Assembly: GCF_029867415.1 (NCBI RefSeq) | Contig: NC_081184.1 | Span: 80,388,364-80,452,363, forward strand | Direction of reading: 5' to 3' | DNA length: 64,000 bases | Source of the DNA: Vicia villosa | Taxonomy: Eukaryota > Streptophyta > Magnoliopsida > Fabales > Fabaceae | Shown here: one piece after another, positions 33,228-43,906 of the stretch | Position numbering within the stretch: position 1 is the stretch's first letter | How the letters are laid out: the number at the start of each line of letters is the position of its first letter | Position numbers and translations under genes: made by a program | Notes under the pieces: generated by a model | What the model was told of the DNA's origin: nothing | Seen by the model: the letters and a program-made list of their open reading frames with translations, nothing else | Database searches by the model: none

Positions 33228-34401
33228 TTGAAGAGAAAAGTTGTCCATGCTTTCCATCTTCATGAGTTCGTGGTTGCGGAAGTGAAAAGCAACAAGGTTT
33301 GGAAAAGGAAATACCCTCCATAATAAAGGGTAATGGACTGTCGAGCCATGCGACGTTAAACGAAGCGCTTCGTGGGAGGCAACCCATGGTTTTAAGAATT
33401 ACTTTGTCTTATTGTTTATTTTATTTCAGGAAATAAAATGGGCATTTCAAGTGGAAGCTATGGAGTGCATTACCCTCTGTGAGTCACCTCTCTCGGGCTT
33501 GTTCTAAAACATTGAGGTCAATGTTTCGTTCAAGTCTGGGGGAGGTTTTACTCTTTGCATTTTAATTTATATTGCTGCTATAATATGTGTAAGACCTACA
33601 GAATCATATTTGTCCCAAATTTTGACCGAATTTTTTATTTTTGAAGAGTTTTGATCTAAAAGAGTGATCGGGAATAGTATATAGAGATGAAGGAAGGATT
33701 GTTTGAGGACAATAAGTTCGGAATAATGTGACAAGAAGAGGTTTGTTTAAACACCCTTGGTTCCCTAAAAGAAATACGAGTCCAACGTGTATATTTGCAC
33801 CATAGTACTTGTATCTTGAGAAGTACTCCTCGAGTAGTTTATTGATATAGTCTAGCATAACTGAGATTCACATGCATGATGATTGGTTGAGAAAAAATAA
33901 AGGATATAAAGTTGGCACCAAATGATGAAAAGACGGTAAAAGGCAACGACTCGCTAAGTTGGGTAACCCTCACCCAGTTATTCAGCCTAAAGGAGGTTGA
34001 TCCCCAAACGTCGTCCAAAAGGACAATATATAACTGCAAAGTTTGAAAATTTCATCGGTAGATAAGAAGTAGCAAATGATGCTCGTTTGGTGCCAGAAAA
34101 AGAAAATAAAAAGCCTTGATTCGTCTCATGCATGTGATGATTACTATAAGAAATGCAGTGCCTTAATCTGATTGTCTGAATGAAAGAGGAAATCGGAAAG
34201 AGACTTAAGTGCAAAGCATAGTTGGAGAGGTATCCAAAAGGGAAGCTTAAAGTTTATTGTTGCAGCAGAAACTCGCCGCGTCATGTGAATGTCGTACCAA
34301 CTGTTTCTTGATCAATACAAACGGATATTTCACGTATGAACACCGATGTGCTTTGAAGGTCATTAAGTCTTGTAATTGTCGCTTGAGGTCAAGCAAAGAT
34401 T
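33228..34401 (+). other. 3' non-coding region of Athila-like element
   Basis: Where pol would lie in an autonomous element there is only non-coding DNA: GGGAGGCAACCCATGG near 33374, CAATGTTTCGTTCAAGTCTG near 33515, then AT-rich sequence without long frames. Confidence 0.7.
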
Positions 34402-34417
34402 TAAGTTTGGGGGAGTT
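34402..34417 (+). other. Polypurine tract, Athila-like element
   Basis: TAAGTTTGGGGGAGTT directly abuts the 3' LTR. A similar GTCTGGGGGAGG occurs near 33535 inside the element. Confidence 0.7.
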
Positions 34418-35539
34418 TGATCAGTGGTTTTCACACATATAATTACCGTTGTTTTTCAGTTATCTTTTAGTATTTTATTTTATGTTTTATTTCATTATTC
34501 GTCATTTTATGCTTTGGTTTTGTGTTTAAGTGTTTGTAGGCTCGGATGAAAGAAATGGGAAAATCAGTGTAAAAAAGTGCAAAACTAGAGAAAAGTCATA
34601 ATGCTGGCCAAATGCTTCCCAAGACGCGTGTGACTTGTAGAAAAATACATTTGCTGCTGACACGCGTTCCCACACGCTTGTGGGAGTGGAAACTGCACTG
34701 TAGAAGGCTAGAGAACTCATATTTTGGGAGCGACGAATTTGTGAGCGAAAATACACTGTAGAAGGCTGGAGAACTCAGATTTTATGCAAGGATTGAAGAA
34801 TTCTATGAGCTTTTGCCATTGAAGATTGGATTTCCTTCATTTATTTGTAATGTCTACAATTTACACTATGGTTTTTGTTGTTGTTATGAGTAGCTAAACC
34901 CCCCATTTCTAGGGGGGTGATCTTGATTCTGAATGTGATAACTGTATTTCTTTGATGCAATAACAATTTGGTTTTCATATAACTGTTTTGTTTTACATCT
35001 GCTCTGTATGCCTTAACCGTCGGAAAAACGGATAATGAATTTGTATGAATAAATTAAGCTGGACAACAAATTGTTCATTGACTTGAGTAAGAACATAGGA
35101 TAATAGTTATCACCTAGGACTAGGGATTTTTTATCTTTACCGGAACTTCTTGGGATTGGAATGCTTGGTCATAATTATAATTATCTATGGACATAGTAAT
35201 TAGGTTGTGACGTCAAAGATCTTTTCACTAAGGCCTTAGGATTAGATATTCTTGAGAACCAGTAATCCATTGTGAACTATGTTATTGCATTGAGAAGGAT
35301 AGTTGTTACAAGAAGAATCATTCAACGACCCCTAGCAACCTACTCATCTATGTTCATCGTTTTATTATTCTGCGTATTTACTTTATTAGCTAAGCTAACC
35401 AAAACCCCTATTACTTTTTGTTTAATTGAAAATACTGATAAAACTCTGTATCATCAAGCTGTCCTTGAGATTCGACATTCGAGTAATTTTCCCTTTACTA
35501 TTACAGAGGCAAAATAGTACACTTGCTATTTTCCTATCA
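34418..35539 (+). repeat. 3' LTR of Athila-like element
   Basis: 1,122 bp, same ends as the 5' LTR. It lacks the ACGCGT block and has a short rearranged copy of GCACTGTAGAAGGCT... in its place (34694-34750). Confidence 0.9.
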
Positions 35540-35544
35540 GGTAT

Positions 35545-36195
35545 GATTGGATCTCTTCTATATCTTACTGCTTCTAGATCTGATATTTTATTCAGTGTTT
35601 GTCTGTGTGCAAGATTCCAATCAGATCTTAGAGAATCTCACTTAACAACTGTTAAGAGAATTCTAAGGTATCTGAAAGGTACTACTAATGTTGGTTTAGT
35701 CTACAGAAGATCTGAAGAATACAACTTAGTAGGATTTTGTGATGCTGATTACGCTGGAGATAGAGTTGAAAGGAAAAGTACTTCTGGAAGTTGTCAATTT
35801 CTTGGAAGTCACCAGATCTCCTGGTACAGCAAGAAGCAAGCTACAATTGCCCTCTCTACAACAGAAGCAGAATATGTTACTGCTGCTGGATGTAGTACAC
35901 AGATGCTCTGGATAAAGAGTCAGCTAGAAGATTATCAGATATATGAGAGTAACATTCCTATCTTCTTTGATAATACTTCTGTTATCTTTTTATCTAGGAA
36001 TCCAATCTTACATTCCAAAGCTAAACATATTGAGACTAAACATCATTTCATTAGGGACTATGTTCAGAAGGGTGTTCTCTCTTTAAACTTTGTTGATACA
36101 GACCATCAATGGGCTGATATCTTTACAAAACCCCTTGCTGAAGATAGGTTTAAGTTCATTCTGAAGAATATCAGTATGGATTTATGCCCCAAATG
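35545..36195 (+). pseudogene. pol: Sirevirus pol part 3: RT end and RNase H
   Basis: Resumes at GMIGSLLYLTASRSDILFSV and stays open to TGA 36193-36195. The RNase H domain has FCDADYAGD (first Asp), STTEAEYV (Glu) and the C-terminal FVDTDHQWADIFTKPL characteristic of Ty1/copia. This is the least damaged pol domain of the copy: 200-odd codons with no stop. It would degrade the RNA strand of the cDNA hybrid. Split from the RT only by the nested element. Confidence 0.9.
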
Positions 36196-36698
36196 AAAGG
36201 ATACGAAGTTCTGATATATGGATTAGATTTGAAATGATCTATTTTAATTTCTTATAAGAAGTTCTGATGTTGATCAGTTAGATATTCTGATTCTGTTATT
36301 ACTAATGTTTCATATGTCTAAGTTGATTCAGAATCTCTTTTAAAGCAAAACACCTGTCACCAGCTATTCCAGAAGTTGAACACGTGTTCACTCTATTTGG
36401 ACAAGCATGCGCGCAGTTGATGAGACGCCGCCCTAGGTAACTGTGCAAATCATTTCAAATATCAAGTTTTACCCTAATATCACTCAACATTAAATGCATT
36501 TGATTTTCTACATCTTTTAATTGTTCATTCTCAGAAGTTAATTTCATTTATTTTCAAATCCGTGTCTATTTATACCACCTTCATCACATCATTCTCTCTT
36601 TTACTCACTCATTCTCTACATTGTTTATGCATTTCTGCAATCTTTTTGCCCTATTCTCTTACCCTAAACGAAAAACCAAGAATCTCAGATAAGTGTCA
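36196..36698 (+). other. pol-env spacer (plus Sirevirus)
   Basis: 503 bp of non-coding DNA, aligned with 14-505 and, inverted, 52109-52603. Contains the promoter-like elements listed at 36378. Confidence 0.8.
36378..36576 (+). promoter_or_regulatory. Candidate internal promoter upstream of env-like ORF (copy 2)
   Basis: GAACACGTGTTC at 36378-36389, GCCGCC at 36427-36432, TATTTATACC at 36567-36576, then a CT-rich leader (TTCTCTCTTTTACTCACTC) before ATG 36699, 132 bp from the TATA-like box. Same order as copies 1 and 3. Confidence 0.45.
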
Positions 36699-38782
36699 AT
36701 GGATGCTCCTTCATCATCAATTGCTGGTTCTTTGTCTCAACAACATCAACAAGAACAAGAACAAGAACTCATTCCTCAAATAACTTGCTCGATCCCTCGA
36801 GACCAGTTGGAAGTTATTTGTGAACTCATGGTAGATGTTGATAATCTGGTAGAACATTAAGTCCGTATCAAAGATAACATGGTTTTTTAAAGATGGCAAT
36901 CTTTGTTTCTTGAGTTCTGTGGACCGGTTTATCCAGACCTAGTGAAGGAGTTCTGGGCTCATGATTTCGTCATCCCTAAAGCAGTTGTTTCGTTTGTTCA
37001 TGGAAGATTCGTCTCCATCACTGAAAACACATTGAGAATGTTGTTTGACTTGATGAACGATGAAGGAGAGACTGAAGCAACTTTCAGAACTGATTGGGAT
37101 AAAGTTTATTCTGAAATCCTTACTGATGGAAAGAAGTCAACAAAAGTTAAGGATCTGAAGAACATATACAAGATATGGACGAAGATTCTCTTAGGTTGTG
37201 TCTACCACAGAAAATCAACCAGTTCTTCTGACTTCATCAACAACAATCAACAATAAATCATGTATTGTATTGGTACTCAGAAGAAGGTTGATGTTACCTA
37301 CATCATTTTCAATCATTTATGGAATGGTGTAAAGGACTCTCGAGATGAGAGAAAATCAAAGAAGAAAGGACCTGTTATTCCTTTTGGAAGGATTATTACC
37401 AATCTTCTGGTTCAAACCAAGATTGTTGAATATTTGGAAAATGCTGGAATAATCAAAGATCTCTATACAATCATTGGAAGTGTCTTGAACGCTACTTCTT
37501 TGAAGAAAATGGGTCTTGTTCAAGTTATTGGTATTACTCCCAAACCAGATCCAAATGTCAAAAACAAAAGAGGTCCAGTTCTTGCTGAATTTGAGATGTT
37601 CTTTCTAAATGAACAACCAGATGTTAAGGTTCACTATCTTAACGTTCTCAAGGAAGGTGGTGGTATAGATGCTCCTACTGGGATTAGTTTCCAAAGGCTT
37701 CCAACTTCCAAGGCTGGAGTATCAGAAGTTATTCTAGAAGTTGACTCCCACCAGGAAAGAAGAACAAAGCGAAAGCTAGATCTTCCTTCTATCAGTGAGG
37801 AGAAGAGACGTCAAGAAAAAGTTGTTGTAGAAGAGATTGTTACAGAAGTAAATAAAGAACTTTTAGTTGAAAAGGAGAGTAAAGAACAAATAGATGCTGT
37901 GAAAAGAAAGAAGCATAAGAAGTCTGAAAAAGAAAATAAGAAAGATGATGAGAAGAATGTTGAGAAGGATGTAGAGAATAAGAAGAAAAATAAAGATAAG
38001 AAGAAGAAGAAAAAGAAGAAAAAGAAGGCTGTTGAAGAAGCAAGGGAGAAGACTGAAGAAGTTAATCAGGCAGAAGAAGAGAAAGAAGGAAGCTGAGAAG
38101 AAGAGAGAAAATGTTTTAGGCAAGCTGAAGGTTGTGTATGAGAAGAAGCGAAAAAGAATTGAAGTTGATTCTGAAAATTCTCAAAAGAAATCTAAAGGTG
38201 TGTCTATTTCTGAACCTGTTTCTGTTACTTTTGTAGTTCAAAATCTGTACCAACAAAATTTCTGCACCCATCCCAACCAGAAAAAGCCTCCACCAAATCA
38301 CCTTCACCTACCAAAGTTCTCACCCCTCCTTCTACCCAAAACCAATCCTTCTTCTGACCATCCCTTTGATGAACTTATCCTTGATATTGCACCCCTTCAA
38401 ACCCTCTTTCCTTCTCACTCAAATATCTCCACTTCTCAACCTCCTCCTCATGCTAATTATGACCCTATTGCCTCCCCTGCACATAATAATCCTGCTGCTT
38501 CAGAATCTCCAAATTCTGATTCTCTAAAGGATTTATTCCGTGCTAGTAATTTCACTCTCAAACCTCATCCTAACCCTGCATTTGTTAATCTAGAATCTGA
38601 GGATCAAGCAGAATCTTTGTTTTCTCTTAATAGAGATCCTGAACCCTACTTCATTTCGAACCGAGATTCTTCTTCCACCAGTTTCAAAACCCCCAACCTT
38701 GAACTTTCTGTTGGTGTACATTTTGAATTTCTGAAGCTAAAGGTACAGACAGGTTTGGAAGCCTTGAAAGATGCACATAATA
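36699..38782 (+). pseudogene. Sirevirus env-like gene, 5' part, split by insertion
   Basis: Starts MDAPSSSIAGS, then a Gln/Glu-rich stretch. The first frame stops at about 36858. The conserved region follows near 36903 in another frame: FCGPVYPDLVKEFWAHDFVI and VSFVHGRFVSITENTLRMLF, matching the putative plant transposon protein domain. A stop at 37254-37256, then IGTQKKVDVTYIIFNHLWN and PFGRIITNLLV. A highly charged Lys/Glu tract at 37740-38150 includes a run of ten lysines; a frameshift lies near 38040-38090. A Pro/Ser-rich segment (38230-38680) leads to GLEALKDAH, where the Ogre-like element cuts in. The other half is at 62826-63562. Called env-like by position; no signal peptide or clear membrane segment is visible, so a membrane role is unproven. 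Confidence 0.8.
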
Positions 38783-38935
38783 AGGTACTCAGATCCGGGT
38801 TAGGATCTTTCACACAAGTAAACCCCAAACAGGCCCACAAATATAAAGCAAACAATACAAACATTTAAAGTGAATCCTAAACTTTAAGGTAACCCCTCTT
38901 TTAATCGAAAGCATCCCCAACAGAGTCGCCAGTTC
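38783..38935 (-). other. Leader and PBS remnant outside the 3' LTR of element C
   Basis: On the minus strand, PBS TGGCGACTCTGTTGGGGA (38914-38931) and about 130 bp of leader follow the 3' LTR. They match 58915-59069 next to the 5' LTR almost base for base. Homology stops at TAAGGTACTCAG (38781 and 58915), then env-like sequence resumes. Suggests a tandem LTR-internal-LTR arrangement cut down by deletion or recombination. Confidence 0.75.
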
Positions 38936-41900
38936 TGTAATACGGTGAACTGACTTTATTTGAAATATGTGGATAGCAAGAGTCGCCATTGACTTTTATT
39001 TTATCCAATTGGAAAGGCTAAAAGAACAGGAAAGACCTTTTGAAAGATTTTGAGTTCGGGGGGTAGGTTATACAAAGGGAAGGTGTAAGGCACCCTTTGC
39101 ATCCATGGTTATCCATGAGCTCTTAATTGCTTAGCACACTTGTTTTTGAATTGTTTGAAAAAATTGAGAAAAAGTTTGAATAAGAACTTTAGCTTGTAAA
39201 TAAGCGTAGTCATTTTTAATTTGATTTGAAAAGATTGGGAAAAAGATTTTGAATTTAGAGCAAGCAATTAGTAGCCACTACCCTAAGTTTTGAAATTTGT
39301 TCTTTTAGCTTTTCAGGGTGAAAGAGTCTATCCATACCATGAGAGGGCAGGATGTCTTTCAATTGGATGTTTAAGGGTCATCAAGATATCGTTTGCCATA
39401 AGATTGTCCCTTGCCATAAAGAGGGCAGGTAGTCTAAGGGAAGGATATAATAGTCATTCTGTTTGGGCATCATGCGAGGATACCTTATCAACTGGGACAA
39501 TCATCATGTTTTACCGAGGCAGCTTCGAGGGACAAAATTGATGATATCACTGAATAAGGCAACCTTTTCTTTAGGTTTCTTCGGAATCGAGGGACTTGAC
39601 TATTTAGTACAATTATAGGCAACAGGCAACAATAAGGCAACAGTATAAGGCAACAAGAGGGATTACCCTAAAGGTGTGTGGGTGCACAATCACGTGGTTA
39701 ACTTCGATGATATTTATCTTGTAAATTAGTGATCTATGTACAATTCATGGTTTATCACTCCCTAGGGTTACTAACCACGCAGTTTAAAATTGCAGAAATT
39801 AAAGGCAGAAAAAATATGAAGTCCTACGCTATTACAATAAACACCTGTGGGGAAAGGGAAATAAAAGCATGAATAAGAGGGATAAATAGTTAACTTATAT
39901 ATCTTGAATGCCTTGATTTTCCTCAAACTCTGATCAACTCTGAAAATTAAAAGGAAAATAATAGGGGTGAGCGTATTACAAATTCATTAGCGGTTGAAGC
40001 AAACCCTAATTTAATCCATAAGGCAAAAATAAATGTAAAATGATATTAAATTAAATAAAAATTTAAAGATTTAGCTTTTCGATCTGGTACGGCGCGTGGC
40101 TGAAGGATTTTTGATTAACCCTGAAAGTTGGTAACAAAGAAGAGGCATGTTTAGTATATGAATTATCTAAGACAAACCTCACAAACCCTAATTAAGGCAC
40201 AAGTTAACCATGGTTAATAAAATGATAAACTAATTGAAATATTACCAAAGTTAACGGAGAAAAATCGAGAGTTCGAATCAAAATATCAATTAAATAATTA
40301 TTGGATGTAATCCTAATTATTTAATTGATAAAAAAAATTATTTGAAAATAATATTGAATTTTAAATAATAATAATAAAACAATTATGAATAAAATTGTGA
40401 AAACTCGAACTTTCGATAAAATAAATAATTATAATTTGTTATAATAAAATTTTAATTAGTTAAATAAGAGATATAAATAAAAATAACTAGAAGAGAAATA
40501 AGAAAATAAAAAATAAAACATTGATGTAAAAAAAAATTATAAGAAACTTAGGTCAGATTGGGTGAGACTGGCCTCTGAGGATCCACAGTAAGCAAGCACT
40601 TTTGTCCCCTGGATCTCTGTTGGTAACGATCTGGTAATGATTAGAAACGGGTGTACTGTGGTCACGCTTTGGCCATATGCATTGAATCTGCAAGCTAGAA
40701 AATACAAAGAAAAAACTACACGAGCCAGGGCTCGAACGTGTGTATTTGGGTTATCATCAAAATCTACCAGCCACCTACGCTGCGCTTGCCTTGTTGTCAT
40801 CTAGCCACTCCTGTATCAATATATACAAAATACAAGATAAAAAAACATTCAAATAAAACACGCGCGGGCCCATGGATTTGAATCAGACCATCAGTAGGCC
40901 ACCACGTCTCCATCTCCTTCATCCCTTGAAATCAGACATTTTTAGCTACGAATCTCGCTACGATTACGAACATATCCGAACACCTACACATGTCACACTC
41001 ATAAAAACATCAAATAAATATCAAGTAAGATCATGGTTCGACTCGGAATCTCCGTCTGAATATGTTGGTGACATCGGTTTGGAACAATTTTGCCTCTCTC
41101 GAAAAGCCCTAACTTTGGAGCTTCAAAACCTAACAATGGTGTCGCACAATTCCTGTACTTAAACAACAATTAATTTGCACAGAAAGTTCGCCAACATGAT
41201 TCTCAGCATGAATGTACATCCAAATATAATTTATGATGCATATATACGTAAATTGGAAATAGAAACTTTCAAAACAAACCGTGGCTTCACAGTAGTGCCT
41301 CAAGAGCGATTGACGATTGGTGACGGTCGAGAGATCTTCAACAGGCTTCAGGGAACGTCGTGTGATGCTTGGAATTGCCTAAATCAATCGAAAATTTGGT
41401 CTGTAACCTTCAACTGGTCCACGTTTTTTTTTCTATCGCTCTAGGACTCTTGGGGCAGAATTTCCGCCCAATTTTTTTTTTATCTTTGGCTTGTGGTGTT
41501 GTGTACTTATAGCACAATGAAATAGGGTAACAAAACTTGTCTAAATGTCTTGTAATCAAAGATTGGAAATTAATTGAAATTTTTTTTTAAAACCTTCTAA
41601 TTTGGTCTCAATCTTAATCTTCTCTTACCAATCTCATTTAGCACGAAATTATATCGGATATATGGTATAAATGGTGATTGAATGAAATTGGAATGAGACC
41701 CTTGATTAAATATTTGAATTTTACATGATTTTTATAAATTAATATCACTTTTACATGATTAAAAATTCATATAAAATCATTTAAAAATCCAAAATTCGTG
41801 GCAACTAAATTTAGGGCCTTAGATAACTTGAGGATCAAGATTGGATCCTAAAAAGTTGGGCCTCTTTGCAAAGAAATCCATTTTGAAGCCTTTTTTTTCA

Positions 41901-42640
41901 CATTTTTCTCTCAAAATTGTCCAACTTTGACAAGGAATATCTCCTAGAAGCTGTTTTTCATTTGATGATTTTATCTTGATGATATGGGCTTTGACAAAAA
42001 AACTGTTTTTTTGCGATCTTCTAGAAGGACCTGTAATGTATTCATCCATATCTCTCAAATGAAGCATTTTTGGACTTGGCTTGTGAGAGACAAAGTTGTA
42101 GAGAATTCAATTTCCTTCAAAATGAGCTTGAGATGGGAAATTTCTGATGTTCCATGTGGGAGTTATGGCTGGTCAATGTTAAGTTGACTTTCTCCTATGA
42201 AAACCCTAATTTAGAAACTCTTGAATTTGTTGATTTCCAATCCTTTTTTGATGAACCATGATCAATCCTTGATCAAATGGTGAATGATATTTTCTAATGA
42301 GGATGTTGACCAAAAATCAGAAGTTTTGACTGTGGTTTGACCATAGTTTGACTTTTAGGTCAACCAGTTAATTATTGATCGTTTGAGCAGTTGATTGAGC
42401 AATCTTAGGAATCAGAGCTTCAAAGTTGAGGTGAGGATCCTTTGAAGAATATGAGAGACCATGAAGTCCACTTGAGGTATCAGAAGTTGATTTTTCTTGA
42501 AAAGAAACAAAACCCTAGTTTTGGTCCTTATTGTTTAGGAGGAGAGTGAACATGCTTGCAATTGGATATCATATGAGCCTGAGGAGACTGCTTGAGCCAA
42601 GATATCTTGAAATGTTATGGGAAAATTTTAGGATATGACA
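38936..42640 (-). repeat. 3' LTR of Ogre-like element C
   Basis: On the minus strand begins TGTCATATCCTAAAATTTTC (one of the ACC positions altered) and ends ...CGTATTACA. 3,705 bp. Aligns throughout with 59070-62825; by eye about 9 mismatches in one 180-bp stretch (39300-39480), or roughly 5 percent. Lacks about 75 bp near 41940 that the other LTR has near 62060. AT-rich block 40010-40540; tRNA-like boxes 40721-40790. Confidence 0.85.
40721..40790 (-). other. tRNA-like boxes in LTR C (3' copy)
   Basis: On the minus strand TAGGTGGCTGG (A-box-like) is followed about 35 bases later by GTTCGAGCCCTGG, a good B-box. The same pair is at 60854-60920 in the 5' LTR. No clean cloverleaf. Confidence 0.35.
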
Positions 42641-42859
42641 ACTTCCCCTGTTCAATCTTCTTATACCTAAGGATGTAGATTGGCATGTGTGCCTATCGAA
42701 ATGTGAAGGTGGAAGAGGATTGAACACTGGAATACCAAGAAATTTGCCCTTGCTGGTGTAGGGACTTTTTTGGATATGGGCTTAGAGATTCCATCCAGGG
42801 TATTGAGATTTGATTAAGATGGGCTTAAAGGTGCCATCTAGCTTGATAGACTTGAGAAT
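42641..42859 (-). other. Non-coding DNA next to the 3' LTR of element C
   Basis: Just inside the 3' LTR. On the minus strand AGGGGAAGT (42641-42649) directly precedes the LTR and is the likely polypurine tract. Nothing else recognised. Confidence 0.4.
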
Positions 42860-43410
42860 CAGAATACTTCGTACGCTAGACTGTATCTAAAGGATATACT
42901 TAGGATGAGTCGTACGTTAGACTGAATCCATCGTATTGATAAGTGTCAAAGTAATTCGTACGTTAGCCTATACTTTTAGGAAGATTCGTACGTTAGACTG
43001 GGTCCAATTTGCATTGTTAGATGTCTGGAAAGCCATGCGTTAGGCTGAAGGATGGGTCGTGCCTTAGACCGGATCCAATTTTGTATTTGATAAATATTTG
43101 GAAAGCCGTGCGTTAGGCTGAAGGATGGGTCGTGCGTTAGAAGGGATCCAACTTTGCATTTGATAAATGTCAGGAAAGTCGTGCGTTAGGATGAATGATG
43201 GGTCGTGCATTAGACCGGATCCAATTGCATCGGTAGATGTATCGAAAGCCGTGTGTTAGGCTGAAGGAAGGGTCGTGCGTTAGACCGGGTCCTTTGTTTG
43301 ATAGTTGTTTTAGACTACATCGTACGCCAGGTTGCATCCTAGGATGAGTCGTACGTTAGATAGAATCCTTTGTATTGATAAGTACCAGAATGAGCCGTAC
43401 GTTAGGCTAC
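42860..43410 (-). repeat. 70-73-bp tandem array, about 4 good copies with degenerate flanks
   Basis: Plus-strand units GGAAAGCCGTGCGTTAGGCT...GGGTCGTGCGTTAGACC...GATAAATGT start near 43029, 43102, 43175 and 43245. Diverged copies built on TCGTACGTTAGAC extend to both sides (42860-43020 and 43320-43410). Rich in CpG (CGTGCG, CGTACG) unlike the surrounding DNA. Confidence 0.8.
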
Positions 43411-43428
43411 ATCTGGGCTCGATGTATT

Positions 43429-43906
43429 GATTATCTCTGAACTATCTTCGGAGAATACTTGGAAATAATTATCAAAATTAAATCTCTGTCTTGATTATCT
43501 CTGAACCATCTCTGGAGAATACCCGGAACTAAGTATCAGAATTAAGTCTTGGTCTTGATCATTTCTGAACTATCTCTGGAGAATACCCAGAACTAAGTAT
43601 CAGAATTAAATCTCTATCTTGATTATCTCTGAACTATCTCTGGAGAATATCTGGAACTAAGTATCAGAATTAAATTTTGGTCTTGATTATCTCTAAACTA
43701 TCTTCGAAAGATATCCAAAATTAAGTGTCAGAACTAAATCTCTGTCTTGATTATCTTTGAACTATCTTTGGAAGATATCCAAAATTAAGTATCAGAATTA
43801 AATCTTGGTCTTGATTATCTCTGAACTATCTTAGGAAGATATCCAAAATTAAGTGTCAGAACTAAATCTCTGTCTTGAATGAGTGTCAAAATTAAATTGT
43901 TGACTT
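43429..43906 (-). repeat. 64-bp tandem array, 7.5 copies, no indels
   Basis: GATTATCTCTGAACTATCT or a close variant starts at 43429, 43493, 43557, 43621, 43685, 43749, 43813 and 43877, always 64 bp apart; the last is partial. Adjacent to the 70-73-bp array and, like the 100-bp array of element B, in the 3' untranslated part of an Ogre-like element. Confidence 0.9.

Larger units (their letters stand above)
29376..35539 (+). mobile_element. Complete non-autonomous Athila-like Ty3/gypsy element (gag-protease only)
   Basis: Two LTRs (29376-30762 and 34418-35539), both TGATCAGTGG...CTAYCA, flanked by a perfect 5-bp target duplication GGTAT (29371-29375 and 35540-35544). The interior carries gag and a retropepsin-like domain in one frame but no RT, RNase H or integrase. 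It inserted into the Sirevirus RT/RNase H boundary in the same orientation. Lineage is judged from the gag pattern (FYSLPAASITSW...FLNEYFPAS), LIDSGSSVSLMPLSIF, and the conserved 3' sequence GAGGCAACCCATGG. Mobilisation would need pol from a relative. Confidence 0.9.

Noticed and set aside
37840..38123. Minus-strand Phe/Leu-rich frame resembling a membrane protein
   Set aside because: Reverse of the poly-Lys/Glu tract of the env-like gene; hydrophobicity is a by-product.
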